Positions 36,244 to 47,997 of a stretch of 64,000 nucleotides of DNA are shown piece by piece (position 1 is the stretch's first letter; every line of letters begins with the position of its first letter). The translations under genes were made by a program, and so were the position numbers. The notes beneath the pieces are model-generated. The model searched no databases. It was given only the letters and a program-made list of their open reading frames with translations, and was not told where the DNA came from. This DNA is from Otatea glauca (lineage: Eukaryota; Streptophyta; Magnoliopsida; Poales; Poaceae): assembly GCA_036346275.1 (NCBI GenBank), contig CM070718.1, positions 53,882,188 through 53,946,187 of the forward strand, written 5' to 3'.

Positions 36244-36263
36244 ATTTCCTAATATTTCTAACA
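36244..36263 (+). mobile_element. Terminal remnant of the B2 5' LTR
   Basis: About 20 bp (CCTAATATTTCTAACA) matching the LTR 3' end in plus orientation. It is followed by the B2 leader ATCCAAAAACC, so almost all of the B2 5' LTR is gone. Confidence 0.75.
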
Positions 36264-36283
36264 ATCCAAAAACCATATCCTAG

Positions 36284-37094
36284 GAATTTTACAACTACTG
36301 GTTTCGCTGCCGCACTTAAGCCAACTGTATTTGACGGCGCAAATTACAAGCGTTGGCGCGCCAAGATGATTCTGTGGTTGACTGCCATGAACGTGTATCA
36401 CGTTGCGCAAGGCAAGCCACAGCCGGAGGGTGAGCTCTCTCCTGAGCAGGAGAGTGCCTTCGCGGCTGCGGATAACTTGTTTAGAGGCGCCGTGATTAGT
36501 GTTCTTGGAGAAAATCTTGTTGATGTGTATATGATTTTGCCAAGTGGTAAAGAAATGTGGGATGCACTTGAGGCAAAATTTGGAGTCTCTGACGCGGGTA
36601 GTGAACTCTATGTCATGGAGCAGTTTCATGACTACAAGATGGTTGATGACCATTCTGTAGTAGAACAGGCTCACGAGGTTCAAGCCTTTGCGAGAGAACT
36701 TGAGAATTTTACATGTGCATTGCCCGACAAGTTTGTGGCGGGATGCATTATTGTGAAGCTGCCACCTTCTTGGAGGGATTTTGCCACTACTCTAAAACAC
36801 AAGTGACAAGAGTTCAGCGTTGCTGGTGTCATTGGGTCTTTAGATGTTGAGGAGAAAGCGAGGGCAAAAGATACACGTGGGAAAGGAAGTTCTAGTGCCA
36901 ATGTGGTACAAAAGAAAACCTTTCAATTCAACAAGAAGAATAAAAATAAGTCTGAAAAGCCTGAAAATAAGAACAAGGCCGCTCAAACTACTAGCTTCAA
37001 GAAGAAGAAGAATAAAGGAAAGGGAAACTGCTTTATTTGTAATGGTACTGATCATTGGGCAAAGGATTGCCCTGATCGTAAAGACAATAAGTAG
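36284..37094 (+). pseudogene. Copia family B gag (B2)
   Basis: Capsid/nucleocapsid of a Ty1/copia element. The frame opens after CCTAG (36279-36283) with NFTTTGFAAALKPTVFDG, without an ATG before 36366. The first exon may lie in the LTR (see 41524-41600). The UBN2-type gag core runs through MILWLTAMNVYHV, FRGAVISVLGEN, EMWDALEAKF and PPSWRDFATTL. A Lys-rich linker leads to the zinc knuckle CFICNGTDHWAKDC near 37029-37070. In-frame stops are TGA 36804 and TAG 37092. B1 and B3 keep AGA at the first site and B3 keeps CAG at the second, so both are recent substitutions in B2. Confidence 0.88.
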
Positions 37095-40000
37095 AAAAAG
37101 TCGGCAACGTTGTTATTGGCAATATTGAGGAGGGAACATCCGGGTATTTTTCAATACCTACCGTTCTATCAGTATGTCGTTCACCTGATTGGTGGATTGA
37201 CACGGGGGGCCAATATACATGTTTGTGCTGACAAATCCTAATTCTCTTCTTACCAGGTCACAGGGGCTACCTCCGTATTGATGGGGAATGGGTCGCAGGC
37301 ATTTGTACGTGGTGTCAGCATAGTTGACTTGAAGTTTACTTCAGGCAAAGTCGTGCGACTGAGGAACGTGCATCACGTGCCCGTGATAAATAAAAACCTT
37401 GTCAGCGGGTCTGTATTGTGTAGAGATGGTTTTAAGTTAGTTTTTGAATCCAATAAATGTGTTGTTTCTAAAATTGGAACTTTTATTGGAAAAGGCTATG
37501 AGAGCGGAGGCTTGTTCCGCTTGCCTTTGATAGACATGAATAAAATTGTGAATCATGTTTGTAATCATGAGACTGATGTTTGGCATTCACGACTTTGTCA
37601 TATTAATCTTGGTTGCATGATGCGGTTAGACAGTATGAATTTAAACCCAAAATTTACCCAAGTCAAAGGTTCTAAGTGTCAAGTGTGTGTGCAATCTAAG
37701 CAACCTCGCAAGCCTCACAAGGCAACTGAGGCGAGAAACTTGGCACCGTTAGAACTAGTTCATACCGATTTATGCGAGATGAACGGGGAGTTGACAAAGG
37801 GTGGTAAGAGGTATTTCATGACTTTGATTGATGATTCTACTAGATATTGCTCTGTGTATTTATTAAAGTCAAAAGATGAGGCTTTTCACTATTTTAAGAT
37901 CTATAAAGTTGAAGCTGAGAACCAACTTGAGAGAAAAATCAAACGGGTTAGGTCAGATTGTGGTGGAGAATAATTTTCTAGTGAGTTTAATTTATTCTGC
38001 GAGGAACATGGAATAATCCATGAGAGGACGCCTCCCTATTCGCCCCAATCAAATGGGGTTGCCGAAATAAAAAACCGTACTCTAACTGAGATGGTTAACG
38101 CCATGTTAGAATCAGCGGGACTTTCCAAGGAATGGTGGGGTGAGTCTATATTAACTGCTTGCCATGTCCTAAACAGGGTTCCTAGAAAGAATAAAGAAAT
38201 CACACCATTCGAGGAATGGGAGAGGAAAAGATTAAATTTCTCTTATTTACGTACTTGGGGCTTTTTGGCTAAGGTCAATGTTCCTATCACAAAGAAGCGT
38301 AAACTTGGACCAAAAACCGTTTATTGTGTCTTTATTGGTTATGCTTTTTACAACGTTGGATATAGGTTCTTAATAGTGAAATCTGGAGTACGTGATATGA
38401 GTGAAGGTACAATTTTAGAGTCCAATGATGCCACATTCTTTGAGGACTTATTCCCTGTGAAGGAGACACGTAGCTCATCTGGTCAAGAATCTATCTTCTC
38501 TCCTAAACCTTCCACTCCTATACAGATTGAACCCACTTTTGAGGAAAATCCAATAGATAAGGACAATGAAGTAACTCGTAAGAGTAAGAGACTAAGGACT
38601 CCAAAGTCTTTTGGTGATGACTTCATTGTATATCTAGTGGATGATACTCCAAGAACCATCGAGGAGGCTTATTCATCTCAGGACGCTGACTGTTGGAAGG
38701 AAGCGGTCCAGAGTGAGATGGATTCCATCTTGAGCAATGGAACTTGGGAAGTTGTTGATCGTCCATATGGGTGTAAACCTGTAGGATGTAAGTGGGTGTT
38801 CAAGAAAAAGTTGAGGCCTGATGGTACGATTGAAAAGTACAAGGCAAGGCTTGTGGCCAAGGGTTATACCCACAAAGAAGGCGAGGACTTCTTTGATACT
38901 TACTCACCTGTTGCCAGATTGACCACTATTAGAGTACTACTATCTTTGGCTGCCTCCTATGGTCTAATCATTCATCAGATGGACGTAAAGACGGCTTTCT
39001 TTAATGGAGATTTGGAAGAGGAAATCTATATGGATCAGCCTGATGGATTTGTAGTAAAGGGTCATGAAGGAAAAGTGTGTAGGTTGTTGAAGTCTTTGTG
39101 TGGCCTTAAGCAAGCACCTAAGTAGTGGCACGAGAAGTTCGACAGAACCTTAACATCTGTCGGCTTTGTTGTGAATGAAGCTGACAAATGTGTGTATTAT
39201 CGCTATGGTGGGGGTGAAGGAGTGATTATGTGTCTGTATGTTGATGACATACTGATCTTTGGGACGAACCTTAATGTGATTAAGGAAGTTAAGGACTTCT
39301 TGTCCGAAAACATTGAAATGAAATATTTGGGAGTAGCGGATGTCATCTTAAACATTAAATTGTTAAGAGAAGGTGACGATGAGATTACTCTTGAGTAGTC
39401 CCATTATGTGGAAAAGGTGTTGAGTCGCTTTGGCTATAGCGATTGCAAACCTGCTCTAACGCCGTATGATCCAAGTGTGCTATTACGAAAGAACCAACGT
39501 ATAGCAAAGGATCAATTGAGATATTCCCAAATCATTGATTCACTGATGTATTTAGCTAGTGCAACGAGGCCTGATATCTCGTTTGCTGTGAGCAAACTAA
39601 GCCGGTTTGTTTCAAACCCAGGAGATGATCATTGGCATGCTCTTGAGAGAGTAATGCGCTATCTAAAAGGGACATCAAGTTATGGAATTCACTACACCGG
39701 GTACCCTAGGGTACTTGAGGGTTATAGTGATTCAAACTGGATATCTGATGCTGATGAAATAAAAGCCACAAGTGGATATATGCTCATATTGGGTGGTGGA
39801 GCTGTTTCCTGGAAGTCTTGCAAGCAGACCATATTAACGAGGTCTACAATGGAAGCAGAACTCACAGCATTAGATACCGTCACTGTGGAAGCCGACTGAC
39901 TGCGTGAACTTGTTATGGACTTACCGGTGGTTGAGAAACCGGTGCCTGCTATCCTTTTGAACTGTGACAACCAGACGGTGATTGTCAAGGTGAACAGTTC

Positions 40001-40190
40001 TAAGGATAACATGAAGTCATCAAGGCACGTTAAGAGGCGGTTGAAGCCTATCAGGAAAATGAGAAACTCCAGAGTTATAGCGTTGGACTATGTCTAGATG
40101 GCTAAAAACTTGGCAGATCCTTTTACAAAGGGACTATCACGGAATGTGATAGATGAAGCATCGAGGGAGATGGGCTTGAGACCCACATAA
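37095..40190 (+). pseudogene. Copia family B pol (B2): protease remnant, integrase, RT, RNase H
   Basis: It continues in the gag frame for >1000 codons with no frameshift. The protease region is degraded. GAG-pre-integrase WHSRLCHINLGCMM is near 37580. Integrase catalytic Asp lie in HTDLCEMNG and RSDCGGE, and the Glu region AEIKNRTLTEM near 38065. Reverse transcriptase has GCKWVFKKKLRPDG and the catalytic YVDD at 39237-39248. RNase H has SDSNW and STMEAELTALD, and the ending NLADPFTKG precedes TAA 40188. In-frame stops: 37239, 37971, 39123, 39396, 39897 and 40095; four or five look like CAG to TAG or TGG to TGA changes. Confidence 0.9.
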
Positions 40191-40735
40191 AGTCATGTCT
40201 TAGTGGTAACTCATCCTATTTGATCGGAGATCCCGTGAATTAGGATGTTGAGACAAGCTAGTGATCGGCCGAGAGGAGAGTACTTCAGACTTAGCCCACT
40301 CCGCTTGAGATGCAATACTCTCCTATTCTCAGTATGGCAGTCGGTTATACCTTAATGTATTCCGAGTGGCTTTGATAAGCAGAGATGTTGTCCTACTGAA
40401 CATCTTATGAGGAATACACATATATGAGTTCGACTACTAGTCACAGTCTATGAGATTGGGTGATCTCTAGAGGCTCATGAAAGGCCAAGGAGTATGACTT
40501 ATAAGCTCCAAACCGAGGGGATGCATTTAGCAGCCTAGTATCAGTAAAGGACTTTGGTGAAACTTGTTTGCACAAAACTGTCAATTCAAGGCATAGTCCA
40601 TTGTTCAGTTGTGGATGAGTGTAACCTTTGTTCTAGGTGGAAGTTCAACTTAACAGTCTCCATCGAAACGCTGGTATATCAAACTACATTGGAACTGATA
40701 GTATTTCAAATGTGCCTTTGAAATTTGGTGGGGAT
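40191..40735 (+). other. B2 3' untranslated region and polypurine tract
   Basis: 545 bp between the pol stop and the 3' LTR with no ORF. The polypurine-like TTTGGTGGGGAT ends next to the LTR start at 40736. Confidence 0.8.
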
Positions 40736-41781
40736 TGTTAGATTATTATGGGGCTGGCCCATAATTAATTTAATAGAAATTCCAAAAGGCCAATTAAAAT
40801 ACTATGAGTCATGAAATTGGCTTAGTCCCACATGGGTAATTGAGAGAAAGTTTGACCAACTTAAATAGTTTAGACTATTGTGCATCTGTTGTGAGGTTGG
40901 AAAAAGGAAAAGGCGGTGCCACACGCGCGCGCTGAGCCGAGCCGAGCCGTGGCGTGGCATGTGCGAGTGCGAGTCGAGACGAGACGAGACGTGCACGTGC
41001 GCGGCACAGGCCAGTCTGGACGTGATGTGCTGGGCGGGAAGCGGTTTATTTTTGCCGTTTTAGTGATTAATGTGGCCGGTTTATTACTAGTAACGGACGT
41101 CTTGATGGAGTCAGTTACCTGTAACGGACGTCTTGATGGCCTCCTCTTAATCTCTATCAGTTACCTTCTTTCCTGCCCGTTGCATGCCGCAAGCCTATAC
41201 AAGGAGGGCAGCGGCAGTGTTTTTCAAAAACGAAACCAGACTCCATTGTTCAATTTGTAGCGCTGCAATGCGTGTCTCCCCACCTCCGTTTTCTTGCGCG
41301 CACAAGTAGCGAAGGGAGCAGGCCTCCGGAACCTCGCCCTTCTTGAGATCTTGCTCGAGATAGAAGGCCGATAAGGTTTTTGGGAAGCATACCACGTGAC
41401 TGCTCTAGTTTTTGTCCCAACCAGAAGCACCGGCATCGGAAGGAGCCCTTCTGCACTGCATCAACCTCTCCACTGAACCAAAGGCTTCTCTGCGACAACC
41501 TGTGATCCTCTACACCGACCGTCATGGCAAACAACAATAAGCAAGTCATTGTTCCGCCTGTGCCTATGCCTCCTGTGCCTATGGTGGCACCGGCTCAAGG
41601 GTATATTTTCTTATACCGTATTTTTATCGCACTGATTTCTTGTTCATTAGCCTTTGCGTTTGAGATAGATAATTTGTTATCTAGTACCTTTGGCTTTGAA
41701 CTAGAATTGTGTCATTGTTTAATCATGATTTACTTAATTTTGTGGATTAAAATATTGAGAAAATTCCAAATAATTCCAACA
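40736..41781 (+). mobile_element. Copia family B 3' LTR (B2, 1046 bp)
   Basis: TGTTAGATTATT to AATTCCAACA. The TATA position reads TATACAA (41196-41202) instead of TATATAA in B1. It includes CGCG-rich and GAGAC-repeat stretches near 40920-40995. It joins B3 sequence at 41782 (GGACATG), so B2 sits inside or against B3. Confidence 0.9.
41524..41600 (+). other. Candidate LTR-borne first coding exon of family B gag
   Basis: ATG 41524 opens 25 codons (MANNNKQVIVPPVPM, ending MVAPAQ) and then reaches a donor-like GG|GTATAT (41600/41601). Joined in silico to the acceptor-like CCTAG|G at 36283/36284, the frame passes exactly into gag (AQG then NFTTTGFA). The three long LTRs keep the Pro-rich stretch and the GTATAT. 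In a full-length transcript this exon would come from the 5' LTR. Splicing is inferred. Confidence 0.5.
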
Positions 41782-43154
41782 GGACATGACAAGCAATCAA
41801 TATAGCCTCACCCCACCATTCCTTGCAAAGTCCCGCTGATTCTAACATGGCGTTAACCATCTCAGTTAGAGTACGGTTCTTTCTTTCGGCAACCCCGTTT
41901 GATTGGGGCGAATAGGGAGGCGTCCTCTCATGGATTATTCCATGTTCCTCGCAGAATAAATTAAACTCACTAGAAAATTATTCTCCACCACGATCTGACT
42001 TAACCCGTTTGATTTTTCTCTCAAGTTGGTTCTCAGCTTCAGCTTTATAGATCTTAAAATAGTGAAAAGCCTTATCTTTTGACTTTAATAAATACACATA
42101 GCAATATCTAGTAGAATCATCAATCAAAGTCATGAAATACCTCTTACCACCCTTTGTCAACTCTCCGTTCATCTCGCATAAATTGGTATGAACTAGTTCT
42201 AACGGTGCCAAGTTTCTCGCCTCAGCTGCCTTGTGAGGCTTGCGAGGTTGCTTAGATTGCACACACACTTGACACTTAGAACCTTTGACTTGGGTAAATT
42301 TTGGGATTAAATTCATACTGGCTAACCGCATCATGCAACAAAGATTAATACGACAAAGTCGTGAATGCCAAACATCAGTCCCATAATTACAAACATGATT
42401 CACAATTTTATTCATGTCTATCAAAGACAAGCGGAACAAGCCTCCGCTCTCATAGCCTTTTCCAATAAAAGTTTCAATTTTAGAAACAACACATTTATTG
42501 GATTCAAAAACTAACTTAAAACCATCTCTACACAATACAGACCCGCTGACAAGGTTTTTATTTATCACGGGCACGTGATGCACGTTCCTCGATCACGACT
42601 TTGCCTCAAGTAAACTTCAAGTCAACTGTGCCGACTCCACGTACAAATGCCTGCGACCCATTCCCCATCAACACGGAGGTAGCCCTGTGACTTGGTAAGA
42701 AGAGAATAAGGATCTGTCAGCATAAACATGTATATTGGCCCCCCTTGTCAATCCACCAATCAGGTGAATGACATACTGATAGAGCGGTAGGTATTGAAAC
42801 ATACCCGGATGTTCCCTCCTCAGTATTGCCAATAACAACATTGGCGGAATTTTTCTGCTTATTGTCTTTACGATCAGGGCAATCCTTTGCCCAATGATCA
42901 GTACCATTACAAATAAAGCAGTTTCCCTTTCCTTTATTCTTCTTCTTCTTGAAGCTAGTAGTTTGAGCGGCCTTGTTCTTATTCTCAGGCTTTTCAGATT
43001 TATTTTTATTCTTTTATTGAATTGAAAGGTTTTCTTTTGTACAACATTGGCACTAGAACTTCCTTTCCCACGTGTATCTTTTGCCCTCGCTTTCTCCTCA
43101 ACATCTAGAGACCCAATGAGACCCGCAACGCTGAACTCTTGTCTCTTGTGTTAT
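41782..43154 (-). pseudogene. Copia family B integrase to gag (B3, left part)
   Basis: Minus-strand copy. Integrase pieces are SAGL-, KRVKSDRGGE followed by the same TAA stop as B2 (41973), and CEMNGELTKGGKRYF. Next come the GAG-pre-integrase (42583-41978 frame) and the protease region (42660-42860). The zinc knuckle and Lys-rich gag tail end near 43070, and gag continues to 43154. There it is cut by element C within the codons for a KHKRQEF segment and resumes at 54247. It starts at the B2 LTR (41782), so RT, RNase H and the 3' LTR are missing. Confidence 0.87.
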
Positions 43155-44795
43155 TGAAGGACCATGTGGAGGTCCATCCATGTTTGTGATGAGTATTTGA
43201 CTTTATTTGAGCAAGGTGTGCTCAAGTTTGAGTTTGATTTGGATTGATTTTCAAAATGAAGCAATTTGAGTTGTCTCTGCCAGGTGTGGCAGTACCGGTC
43301 ATGTGGACGCGGTAGTGATGAGTTGGATGGTTTATTGCACATCTTTCTGGGCATTGCTATGTGAGGAGTTTTCTTGTCTTTGATGGTTGCAGGGCGACGG
43401 TGCTAGGTCATGGTGAGGCGAAGGATGACCGGGACTAGGCGAGGAGCGTCGGAGGTCCAGACGGTTGGGAGATCGCCGAAAGATGATCGAAGACGGAGTC
43501 CGGGCAAGTCAAGAAGACAAGGAAAGGAGTTGATGCTAGCTAGATGCCGCGTGGATCAATGAGGGTCGTCGGATTGAGGTCTAGTTGAAAGGTTAGCGGG
43601 TCTAGGTAGTATGCTTTGAAAACCGTGCAAGAAAACCCGTTATGTGTGTGGGTTTTGGGTTAGCCCTTGCATGGCTGTGTGTGTGGGTTAATCCTAACCC
43701 TTAGATGAGTGCTCTAGGGTTGAGGGACTAATCCAAGGGTGGTAGGTGGCCCAAGAGTAGTATAAATAGGGGTGGAGGGGTAGCCTCCTTCCCTTGAAGG
43801 TGTTGAGGTTTTTGATGATCATTTAAGCTTTGCCCACACGAATGTGAGGCTTTGTAACCTACCCTTCCAGAAATGAAAGTTTTATCCATCCACCTCTGAA
43901 TTTATTTTGCGCATTTACATTATGTCTTTACTTTACGCAATTTAAATTCAGCATTTACTTTCCCGCAATTACATTCCCGCAATTTACTTTCAAGTAATTT
44001 GGATTTGCCTCCCCTCCTTCTAAATGCTGCTGATCTTGGATGTTTTGAGTGTGTTCATATGGTTTTACATCTCTTTTGCACTCTTGGATTGAGTAGAGAA
44101 CATCTTTTCTTTCAAGTTCCAACTTTGTTCAGAACTTGTTCTTCGCGCAGCAGTCAGGGTTTGATTTTTGTAAAAATCTATAAAAATCCTTTTTGAGTGA
44201 TTCTTCATGAAGGAGGTGCGGGACTTTAATATACACCTACAGAAAAAGTTTGGAGTTCACTTGTTGCACCGTTTGGGCGCCATGAGGTGAAAACCGAGCC
44301 CCAAACTTTCTGCTCGATGTTCTTAAGCATACTGTGTTCTTAGATTTTTCCTGTTTTTTCTGTAAGGCTTTTTGAGGAGAAATTTGGTGGAGTTCTTCAC
44401 GATTCTTATTCTCATTGGTAGAAAAATTCTAAGAATTTTTTGAGCTGCATAAACCCACCAACCTCCTGTGCAAATTGAGGACAAGTTCTGGAAATTCTGC
44501 TTTTGCTTTTCTGAAAGTGACTTTTGTGATTTGAATTGATGTCCTTTCTAAAAGCAAGAGTTTGAATTGATTCCTCTTTATCTTGGACACTAGACAACCA
44601 GGATTGTGACTCAAAAATCCCCACATATTTTATGGTACTTATCCATGCAAGCTTGGGGTACACATAGTTGTATAGTTTTTCGGGTTTTTCACAATTTCCT
44701 TTGAGCGATCTTGTCGACGTTTTTGTTGGAGTATTTCGGGGGAATTTTTATTTGCGACCATTCACCCCCCCTCTGTTCGCCATCTCGGTCCTTCA
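43155..44795 (+). mobile_element. 5' LTR of SIRE-type element C
   Basis: 1641 bp, TGAAGGACC to GGTCCTTCA, forming a 9-bp inverted terminal match. It supplies the promoter (TATAAATA at 43761) and ends 2 nt before the primer site. Confidence 0.95.
43761..43768 (+). promoter_or_regulatory. TATA box of SIRE LTR
   Basis: TATAAATA about 600 bp into the LTR. It is conserved at 53207-53214, 57151-57158 and (minus) 3140-3133, and lost in the old copy Z. Its position suggests a U3 of ~0.6 kb and a long R/U5. Confidence 0.75.
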
Positions 44796-44797
44796 AT

Positions 44798-44810
44798 TGG
44801 TATCAGAGCC
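44798..44810 (+). other. Primer binding site of element C
   Basis: TGGTATCAGAGCC, complementary to initiator Met-tRNA, 2 nt downstream of the 5' LTR. Confidence 0.93.
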
Positions 44811-44850
44811 GGTTTTGCTCTTCCATAGATCTTGATCGGTCTCGAGAGCC

Positions 44851-46861
44851 ATGGCGACGGACAAATATTCCACCAAGCCTCCCATCTTTAATGGAGTTGA
44901 TTTTCCTTTTTGGAAGTCCCGGATGGAGTCATACATTACTGCCCATGGCTACCTGATATGGCAAAAGGTGAAACTCCCGAATGAGGTTCCTGCTGATGAA
45001 AATGTCACGCCATCAATATGGTTGACGTTGAGGCGAATGCTAAGGCAAGGAACATTCTCATACTGTGGTCTTAGCCGCGTGAGTATCATAGGATTTCTCA
45101 CTTCGCTCCGCCACGAGATTTGGTAACCTCGATGCTTACCATGAGGGCTCTACTCAAATCAAGACCGTGAGGCAGACCAGTTCAAGCGCGAGTACAACAA
45201 CTTTGATCAACGCTACCGGTGAGAGTCTCGACGAGTGTTTTGGTCGGTTTACAAAGATTTTGAGCGACCTCCGAGCGCTTGGTTGCATATACCCGACTCG
45301 GACAATGCTCGGCATTTCTTGACCGCACTCGACCTTCGGTTTGGGAGATGAAGGTGACCACCATCAAGGATACCACCGACTTATCGACTCGACTCTTGAC
45401 GGGCTTTATTCCGCCTCAAGACTCATGAGATCGATGTCGTCTCTCGGAAGACGAAATCTCGATCGATGGCTTTGGTCACCGATCCCATTGGATCTTTTTC
45501 TTTGATCCTTCTATTGGTTTCTCTCTTCCGCCTTTGCGAGCTAAGTGATGACCAAGCGAAAAATTTCGGAAAATGAGCTTGCTCTTCTCGCCGCAAGTTT
45601 TATCATGCATACAAGAGGGTGAGAGAAAGGAAGAGAGGTGGCATGATCACCGCTTGAGTGTGGTGGCCCCAACCACATTCGGGCGAACTGTCCCAAGCCG
45701 GAGAAGGGCAAGAACGACGTTGGCGGTTCGGGCAAGAACGACTACACCGACAAGAACCGCAACAAGAAGCCTCGGTTCGTGAATCAAGCGCGAGAAGAAG
45801 TACCGCAACTTCTCCAAGAACAAGAAGCTCTTCCACCGCGTCCTCGCCGCGCTTGACGACATCAACCTATCCGACACGAAGACATGGAGCGACGAGAGCG
45901 AGGATGATCTGCAAGAGAAGAAGGGCGGCAACGACTTCTCCGGCATGTGCTTTATGGCCGACACCAACGACATCAGCGACTATGAGCTCTACAGCGACTC
46001 GGATGAGGTACCCTCCTATGACCAGCTCAACGAAGCTTTCTGCAAATTAGGAAAATTTCATGCTAGAGCTAGAGCTAGGTGTACGGAGCCTGAGAAGGAA
46101 GTAGGTACCTTGACTCAGGAGTTAGCTTCACTTAGATCTTCTCCCTCCCGAGTCACTGATGATTGCTCTTTGTGTGATGCTATTCTTGTGGAGTTGGAGA
46201 ACCTAAGGACCATACATGATAGTGTGCTTGCTGAACTTGATGGTCTTAGGTTGAAGAATGCTAGCACTAGTTCTATTGATGCTATTTCTGTTGAGGCTAG
46301 TTTTCTTCATGCTCACTCCACTCCATCATGTGCTAATTGCCCTAAATTGCTTGCCGAAATTGATGCCATGAGCGAACACCTTAGAAAGCTTTACGCTAGA
46401 AATGATGAACTTGAATTGCATGCTTCTAAGGACCCAATACTCATGTGAGGGTCAGTAAGCAACTAAAACTTGACAATGATGCTTTGAATGTCAAGTGTGA
46501 TCAACTTGCTAAGGATTTACTAGTTAAGTCACAAACTGGTTGCTTGTCGTGTGTTGGGGTTAAGGATGATGTGGATCAAATCCATGTCGAGCTTAAGAAG
46601 AAGTTAAAAGACCAAACCCTTAGGATTAGAGATGCTCCTTGCGTTTCTTGTGAGGCCCTCAAGATTGAGGCAGCCGTGCTAAGGGAACAAAAGCACGTCT
46701 TTGAGAGATCTTCTCTTTCGGTTCTTTTTCTTCCTCTCCTTCCCCTGTTCTTCTTGTGCTTCTTTCTTCCGAGATTGCCAAGATCTTATGAGCACTCTCG
46801 AGAAGTTTGTTGGAGGCAAGAAGAAGCTCAATCTTATTCTAGACCAATCCAAGATTAGTAG
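44851..46861 (+). pseudogene. SIRE-type gag with CxxC/coiled-coil extension (element C)
   Basis: ATG 44851 (MATDKYSTKPP) begins a copia gag domain (DFPFWKSRMESYI). Several frameshifts follow from ~45100 to 45800, a stretch where copy Y has extra bases at short repeats, and the zinc-knuckle region near 45655-45700 is broken. From 45945 a 167-codon frame gives an acidic segment (SDSDEVPSYDQLNEAF) and a coiled coil with CSLC and CANC. A second frame from 46445 carries CLSC and CVSC. The extension is unusually long compared with other copia gags and is shared with copy Y. Confidence 0.85.
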
Positions 46862-47593
46862 ATTCAATCAAGGTCTAGGATTTGATCCCTTGAGCACGCT
46901 CGGCGCATCCTCCCACCATTGTCTTGCGGCTCCAAGAGTGGTGAGATTGTGGTAGCTCCTGCAGTGAGTACCACCGTGTTTAGATCTCTTTGGGTTGTCC
47001 ATAGGACTTCGATCGTAAGGGTGTTACTCTTATTGCTTCGCCTCTAGCAAGGCGGTACACATGCACCTTCCAGAAGAAGGATGGTCACCTAGTAGATTTA
47101 CGCTTGGCGTGCCAAGATCACTCGGCGTGGCGTGTTGTCGCTCTTAGGGGTATTGGGGCCATCCCGGACTTTGAGTGCTCCTAAGACACACACCGCTTCT
47201 AGACAGTTAGAGAGTCGCTTTGTGTTTGGGCAGCGTCTAGGACTCGGTTTTCATGCTAATTCTTTGAGTTTTAGTCCCGAGCTGTTCAGAGTCGGTCTTT
47301 TCCGCCGTCCTCTTGATATTTCTCGCTTTTCCCATCGAGGTAGATATCGGGCGTGAGGTGTTTTCTGGTAGGAGATCCAGCACCTTCTTGGGATGGTCCG
47401 GCTTTTGCACCACGGCGTGCCACCCAGCTTTGACTCCTAGATCATCTACTAGAGTTGCTCTGATCGTGTGAGAGTTGAGCGTCAGAGAGACACTCGAGTC
47501 CGATCTTCTTTGTGGTCGGTACTGAGGTGTCGATGATTCAAGATTGGGTTCCTAAGTCTTCGCTCTATCCCAAGATCGAGTCATCTTTCTCTC

Positions 47594-47830
47594 TTGTGTC
47601 TTGATCAGGTTCGTCGGATGGGGAAGGGCGATGTTTGGATTGTTGACTCCGGTTGTTCTCGTCATATGACCGGAGATTCTCGTTGGTTCTCTTCCCTAGT
47701 CCAAGCCCCCGGTGATGAGTTAATCACTTTTGGGGTGCATCTTCAGGTAGAGTCATTGCTAAAGGTACCATCTGCATTAACCAAAATTTTATTCTTAAAG
47801 ATGTTGCCTTAGTAAGTAAGCTGCAATACA
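47594..47830 (+). pseudogene. SIRE-type copia protease (element C)
   Basis: Aspartic protease segment DVWIVDSGCSRHMTG with the catalytic DSG near 47645-47655. This is the usual copia form in which the DSG is followed by C-x-x-H. Frame breaks lie on either side: 46870-47590 holds only degraded linker sequence and the frame ends near 47810. In a functional element it would cleave Gag-Pol. Confidence 0.85.
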
Positions 47831-47997
47831 ATCTTCTCTCTATTTCTCAGCTTATCGATGACTCTTTCGAGGTAAGCTTCAAGAGTAATGCCTGTAGAAT
47901 CCTTGATTCATCAAGAGGGTTAGTTTGCGGGATTTCTAGATTTTGGAGAGTCTTTCGTGCTGATTTTTCTGCTTCTTCTGGAGACTCTCTTCGATGT

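Noticed and set aside
44798..44810. tRNA-like sequences near primer sites
   Set aside because: Only the short complement of the initiator tRNA 3' end is present; no tRNA gene structure in the window.
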